Positions 58,941 to 64,000 of a stretch of 64,000 nt of DNA are shown piece by piece (position 1 is the first letter of the stretch; each line of letters starts with the position of its first letter). A program made the position numbers and the translations under genes. The notes under the pieces were generated by a model. That model did not search any database and had not been told where the DNA came from. It saw only the letters and a list, made by a program, of their open reading frames with translations. The stretch lies in NCBI GenBank assembly GCA_039720395.1, contig CM077833.1:26248271-26312270 (forward strand). The letters are read 5' to 3'. This stretch comes from Liquidambar formosana. Its lineage: Eukaryota > Streptophyta > Magnoliopsida > Saxifragales > Altingiaceae.

Positions 58941-59535
58941 TTGTCCGGTAATATTTGGACATGCGGATCACAACTGGTAGACCGAATGAGTCGTATGGGC
59001 TCAATGCAACTGAGGAGAGGATATTGCGCAGGTAACCTCAATTCATATATCGTTACGCAGCTCAAGCTATTAGGTAAAGCAAAATCAGAATAAAAACCCT
59101 CTTTAGCTATTAATTAAAAAGAATTAAAAAAAAAAAAAATAGAGAGATTTTAAATACTCGTAGGTGAAGCAAAATCAGAGAACACAAAATTGTCTCACAC
59201 GATGGCAGTTGATCCCATTTCGAATGAGGTATTAGCCATTCAACTGAAAAAATGAATATGCTGAGGTAGTCCCGCACGCAGCTCAAGCTATTAGGTTTTC
59301 AACCTAAAAATTGAAGTCTAATATATGAGATCATTTGAATATTGATTGACTTGATCGATTGACAGTTAGGGACGTTGCATCAACCTAATTTTATAGTTCT
59401 ATATATGCATCCGGTGGGGGTGCCAACTAGCGCTAAACACGAATGAAATAAAAACCCTCTTTCATTTCTCGTGCGAACATGTCAAAGCGAGAAACAAAAC
59501 TGCAAATTGAGAGAGAGAGAGAGAGAGAGAGAAGA

Positions 59536-61800
59536 ATGGAGACTCTGTTCGCCCTAGCTCTGTTATTCTCCTTTATTCTCATCTTCTACAAATTCATCTC
59601 ACAAAACAAAGTTCAACACAAGAACCTACCACCAAGCCCCATCACACTTCCCATAATAGGCCACTTCCACCTCTTAAGAAAACCCCTCCACCACGCTCTA
59701 CACAATCTCTCCAACCGCTACGGTCCAATTTTGTTCCTCAGATTCGGACAGCGCCCAGTCCTTGTGGTCTCCACTCCCTCAGCCATCGAAGAATGCTTCA
59801 CAAAGAACGACATCATCTTTTCTAACCGTCCCCTGTTTCCCTCCAGAAAGCGCCTAGAATACAACTTCACATCCCTCGGAATAGCTCCCTACGGCGACCA
59901 CTGGCGCAACCTCCGCCGTTTAACCGCTCTCGAAGTATTCTCCCCGGCCCGTCTACAAATGTCTTCAAAGGTTCGCACGGAAGAAATCCGGTTTCTGGCC
60001 AAACAGCTGTGTCGATGCTCCGCGGAAGGGGTTCGTAAAGTGGTGAATACAAGGTCGTTTTTTTATTTGTTGACTTTTAATATTGTGATGAGGCTGGTCG
60101 CAGGAAACAGGTACTTCGACGGGGATGATTGGGATTCGGACGAAAGCAGGCGCAGGTTGGATGATCTTAAGCTGATTTTTAGTCCAACTTTGGACACGCC
60201 TTTGGGCGATTTCTTTCCATTTCTGCGGTGGTTGACGTATTATGGAGCCGAGAAGAAAATGGAGAGAAAGTTCAGGCAGAGGGATGAGTTTTTGCAAGGT
60301 CTAATTGATAGAAATCGAAATAGTAAATCTTCTACCACTGATGGGGAAGGGCAGCGAACGCTCATTGATGTTATGTTATCACTGCAAGAATCGGAGCCTG
60401 AATATTACACTGAAGAGATCATAAAAGGAATTATATTGGTAATTATACCTGTGATGACAGTAGGTAATGTTTGTTTAGTTGGAATAGAATGGATGAGAAT
60501 GAAATCTGATATTATACTTGAAATAGTTTCGAATGAAAATGGAGTTAAAATGACCATCCAAATACACTATTTGATTCCATTCTCATTTAGATTATCTCAT
60601 CCATCCATGCTGTTTGGAATGGAATGAAATGTGATTCCATTCCAACCAAACAAACATAGCCCTATTGTTATTGATATTGTTATTACTTTTTTCATTATCA
60701 TAAAATGTAGAGATTAATTTCTGATTGAACATGTTCCAGACTTTTCGTGTTGGGTATGTGAAGTGAGTTGATACACAAGACTATATCTACAAGAAGAAAG
60801 TTGGAATATATGTTGGGTGTTTGTGCAATTAAGTAGTGTTATATATATGCAACCTAGTTTCTGAATCAATTCACTTGATAGATGTTGTGGCGTTAACTCA
60901 TTGAAAAAGAAAAAAAAATTACTCTGTAAATAATGCGGAGTAACAAATCATTTAACACCATCTCATCTGTCACATGAATTGGTACAGAAAGATGGTGTAA
61001 GTTGAATTTTTTTTGTACAATCACACCTTCGAACTCGGTGATTAGTTTTGTTTTCCCCATGATGCAGCAAGTCATGGGTGTTTATAATCAACACGACGGA
61101 ATGGTTCTCTTGATATGCTCCCTTAGGGCACCCGTTAACTCAAGTTCTTGAAATATTTTACTGCTTTTTGATATAGGTAATGCTGATAGCAGGAACCCAT
61201 ACCTCGGCATTGACCATGGAAACGGCAGTTTCACGTTTAATATCACATCCAGATGTACTCAAGAAGGCTAGAGACGAAATCGATGCAAACGTTAAACCAT
61301 CTCAGCTACTAGATGATGCCGATCTTTCAAAACTCTCATACCTCCACTGTATCATCAATGAAACACATCGATCAGGTCCACTGGGGACAATTATACCTCC
61401 ACGTGAGTCATCAGCAGAATGTACATTCGGAGGTTTTAACATCCCCCGTGGTACAATGTTGCTGGTGAATGAATGGGCCTTGCACAGGGACCCCAAGGTG
61501 TGGGTAGACCCACAAATGTTCAAGCCAGAGCGATTTGAAGGCGACGGAGGGGATGACAAGTTGGGTTTTAAGTTCATCCCATTTGGTTTCGGTAGAAGGA
61601 AGTGCCCTGGGGCTGGCTTGGCCACGAGGCTGATGGCATTGTCACTGGGAACCTTGATTCAGTGCTTTGAGTGGGAAGAGGTTGGGGAAGATTGCGGTGA
61701 TGTGGGCTTAGAAAATGGCCTGAATACGGTGAAGGAGAAGCCCATGGAGGTCATCTTTCGACCTCGGAAGACCATGACAGATGCCCTTTCTCAACTGTGA
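59536..61800 (+). CDS. Cytochrome P450, CYP81 family, gene D (508 aa, divergent)
   Basis: ER-bound P450 outside the duplicated unit. Exon 1 59536-60438, intron 60439-61176, exon 2 61177-61800. The start is METLFALALLF, just after a (GA)n tract; an in-frame ATG 57 bases upstream would translate that tract, so it is less likely. Seen: membrane helix, NLPPSPITLPIIGH hinge, WRNLRR, haem loop FGFGRRKCPG (Cys444), FKPERF, NEWALHRDP. The frame is complete. Oddities: the I-helix reads AGTHTS (His309) where an acidic residue is normal, followed by METAVS instead of the usual EWAMS; the K-helix reads ETHRSGP rather than ETLRLYP. These residues bear on oxygen activation and fold, so the enzyme may have changed activity or be decaying. 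The intron holds a MITE. Confidence 0.93.
60465..60662. mobile_element. MITE in the intron of CYP81 gene D
   Basis: About 200 bp with inverted ends: left ATGTTTGTTTAGTTGGAATA, right read inward CTATGTTTGTTTGGTTGGAA. Similar in ends and GGAATGAAAT content to the element at 5202-5411. Target duplication not clear. Confidence 0.72.
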
Positions 61801-62619
61801 AGTACTTCTAACTTTCTAAGATGTCTCGGTATTCCATTATGGTGTTGTGAATTTTTTTTATTTTTTTTTCTTTTTTTCGGGGCGAGAAAATAAGAAACAT
61901 CAAATATCATAAAGCAGCCTAGTATCCCAATTAACTAGGTTAGCACCCTTGTGCTTCAAATCCTGTGCTATCAGTATCGAATATTATTATTATAAAAAAA
62001 AAAAAAAAAAAAGAAGAGAATTTTGGTGGTTTTGTGATTTTTAGACGTTCTTTAGTTGAACATATGTGACTGTTCTAAAAAAAAGAGAGAGATTGAGAGT
62101 GCAATGTTATTTGAGCCATATTATTGAATCAAAATAAAATTCCACATCAGGCATTTGACCTTAAAAAGTTAGTTTCTTACACTATATATTAGTGTGTTAC
62201 ATCATATGAGAATTTATTATGGATCAAAATATATTTGTCTCAAAAAAAATTTCCAAAAAATACAATCCATGGCGTACCGACCATCAAAATGCGGAGTTTA
62301 ATTTCTCAGGATTATCCAACCACTATTTTGATGACATTACCTTAGATATTAATAAATGCAAAATGGGTGGTGACTTTACCTATGTTCAAAGGATCAATGA
62401 GGCCAAAATGTCGACACTGGACCTACTATTTTGGAGAGAGATCAGGTAGCACCAATTACGTTTGTCATGACCTAGCCCTTAATTTGAAAATTTTAAAAGA
62501 GCACATAGTCAACTCTATATATATTCCTCGAATTGGTATGCATGCCTAACTACTATTTTATTTGTCTATTCCAATTTCCGAATATAATGTGGTGTTGGAT
62601 CTAAATATATAAAATCTTA

Positions 62620-62763
62620 GGAAAATACTATTTCACTCATCTTTGTCACCCACCTTATATGTCAAAAGTGTATAGGTAAAAAAAATTGTAGTGTCCAATA
62701 TATAATAAAGAGAAACTGTCACATATAGATGGGTAAGAGAAAGTGAATGAAATAATATTACCC
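62620..62763. mobile_element. Small MITE (about 144 bp)
   Basis: Imperfect inverted ends: left GAAAATACTATTTCACTCAT, right read inward GGGTAATATTATTTCATTCA; the inner parts (TATATGTCA / TATATGTGA) also pair. Confidence 0.6.
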
Positions 62764-63145
62764 AAAATGTTTTAACGGATAGATGCTTGCATTATATAGG
62801 ACAATGCAGAGATAATTTATCCCACAATTTGTACGATAACCATTTAATAAGCCAAGCCCATCAAAGAATGCAGGAAATTAACCAACAACTAATTGGGTTT
62901 TGTTCATAAGAAAACAATAATTAAAGACAATTTGTGATTATTATGACCTTGACTTAGTCAGCAACACGTAGTGACTTAGTAAGAAGTAAATCCATAGGTG
63001 CACGTAATTCGGAAAATTAAATTCCTTATGAAATACATAGTCTTTGTCTGGATTTCAAAAAATTTAAGGGAAGCAAAAGGAAAATGATCAAAATTGCTTA
63101 GGAAAAAAATTATTCATAAGTAATTTCGATTATACCCTTTCCTTT

Positions 63146-63356
63146 GGGTAATGCTATTTTGCCACACATTTTGCCTAACTAGGTGCATTTGGAAAGATAA
63201 AATTGATTTTGCCCTACATTCTATCTTACTAAGTATATTTAGAAAGTTAAATTTGTGAGACTCACTGATATGATTAAATCTTAAAAATTGAAACTCTTCC
63301 AAATGCATATAGTAGGGCAAAATATAAGGCAAATTGTGAAACAGGTAGCATTACCC
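63146..63356. mobile_element. MITE (211 bp)
   Basis: Ends GGGTAATGCTA and TAGCATTACCC, then TTTTGCCACACATTTTGCC pairing with the GGCAAATTGTG side; inner GCATTTGGAA pairs with TTCCAAATGC. Flanked by similar T-rich 8-9-mers, possibly a MULE-type duplication. Confidence 0.7.
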
Positions 63357-63867
63357 TTTTCTTTTTTTTTCCCTCCAACTCTATGAGATCTAAACCAAGC
63401 CATAAGATTCATCTATTTTTTTCTTTTTCCTTTTTTCTTTCATTCACCCACACAGCCACACACCCCTGTAGTGAGAGGCCTAGAGGAGTGATACCTCTCA
63501 AGTTAGACAAGGTCATTGATAAAGAATATAGCCATAAAATTAATGTACAACTTACTCCTCTGTTTCTTTTTCTTTATTTTTAAATTTTAATATTTTTTTT
63601 ATTGTATTTAATTAATTTATTTATTTTAAAAAAAAATGTTAAGATCACCGTCCCCTAGTCTCCCTCCCCCTCAACGGCTCAGCCCCATCGTCATCTAAAG
63701 ATGGTAGCTGAAGACGATCTCTGGACAACTCCAAATGGGGCCGACACAAGCATACAAACAAAAAGGCCGTGTGGTAAAATGATTGCAATTGACTGAGAAA
63801 ATTCGTGTATACAACCACATAACTGCGAAGAGACAATTAGTAGGGGAACGGAAGAGATTGAGAGAAC

Positions 63868-64000
63868 ATGGGAGAAACATACTGGTTCACCTTGACTCTC
63901 ATCATCATCTTCACTCTTCCCCTGCTTTTAAAAATCTTCAAATATACTAAAAAAGGACACACAAATCTACCTCCGAGCCCACCATCACTTCCCATAATCG
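63868..64000 (+). CDS. CYP81 gene E, N-terminal part, cut by the window end
   Basis: The ATG at 63868 opens a frame to the last base: MGETYWFTLTLIIIFTLPLL, then a short basic stretch and NLPPSPPSLPII. A hydrophobic ER anchor of about 20 residues followed by the proline hinge is the start of a CYP81-type P450, like the hinge of genes A-D. Same strand and spacing as the rest of the array. Whether the remainder is intact cannot be seen. Confidence 0.85.
   Translation, partial: MGETYWFTLTLIIIFTLPLLLKIFKYTKKGHTNLPPSPPSLPII

Larger units (their letters stand above)
28091..59393 (+). repeat. Segmental duplication, copy 2 (CYP81 genes B and C, TE-inflated)
   Basis: Direct partner of 13237-25334. 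Insertions found only here: MULE 32749-34356, LARD 36235-44370 (with nested 40700-43764), hAT 44657-46334, copia 47675-53459, MULE-MITE 58542-58940. Each is flanked by a target duplication or matched by an unfilled site in copy 1. It also keeps about 55480-58260, with CYP81 gene C, which copy 1 has lost. Right end at about 59393. Confidence 0.92.
61801..63867. other. Intergenic region between CYP81 genes D and E
   Basis: AT-rich, with a poly-A run at 61996-62013 and two MITEs (62620, 63146). Short frames such as 62219-62449 have no known domain. The last 250 bases should contain the gene E promoter; no clear TATA recognised. Confidence 0.5.

Overview
This is nuclear DNA of a flowering plant, most likely a woody eudicot. 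The evidence is intron-containing plant gene families (an LRR receptor kinase, an A-type cyclin, a CLE peptide, CYP81 cytochromes P450), AT-rich intergenic DNA, and plant-type transposons (copia, gypsy, LARD, MULE, hAT, Harbinger-like, tRNA-derived SINE). All convincing genes lie on the + strand.

Layout. 1-3188: 3' part of an LRR receptor kinase of the Xa21/EFR/FLS2 type. 3440-5411: a foldback element split by a MITE, then a SINE and a Harbinger-type MITE. 6446-8513: a complete eight-exon cyclin A3 gene. 8514-12900: intergenic. 12956-13210: a small CLE signalling peptide gene. 13237-59393: two direct copies of one segment, separated by about 2.75 kb that holds a large inverted repeat (25343-27772). 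Copy 1 (13237-25334, about 12 kb) carries an intact CYP81 gene (A, 21441-23536). Copy 2 (28091-59393, about 31 kb) carries the paralogue (B, 47063-54937) and a third CYP81 (C, 55744-58081). Copy 2 has been inflated by a 1.6-kb MULE, an 8.1-kb LARD-like LTR element that itself holds a 3.1-kb gag-only gypsy element, a 1.7-kb hAT element, and a 5.8-kb copia element inside exon 1 of gene B. 59536-61800: a fourth, complete but divergent CYP81 (D). 63868-64000: the first codons of a fifth CYP81 (E), cut by the window edge.

Function. The region is a tandem CYP81 array in which copies are being born (segmental and tandem duplication) and killed (copia in B; hAT insertion and frameshifts in C; 3' P450 fragments at 24.1 and 58.3 kb). 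Only A and D look able to make full P450s; E cannot be judged. CYP81 enzymes are ER-bound monooxygenases of specialised metabolism; the substrates here cannot be read from sequence.

Because the two copies keep each other's empty sites, many insertions can be placed after the duplication. LTR divergence by eye gives an order: LARD (about 4%), nested gag-only element (about 2-3%), copia (no difference seen). The most unusual item is the copia leader, which holds about 34 copies of CACGTCA, a plant bZIP-type site.
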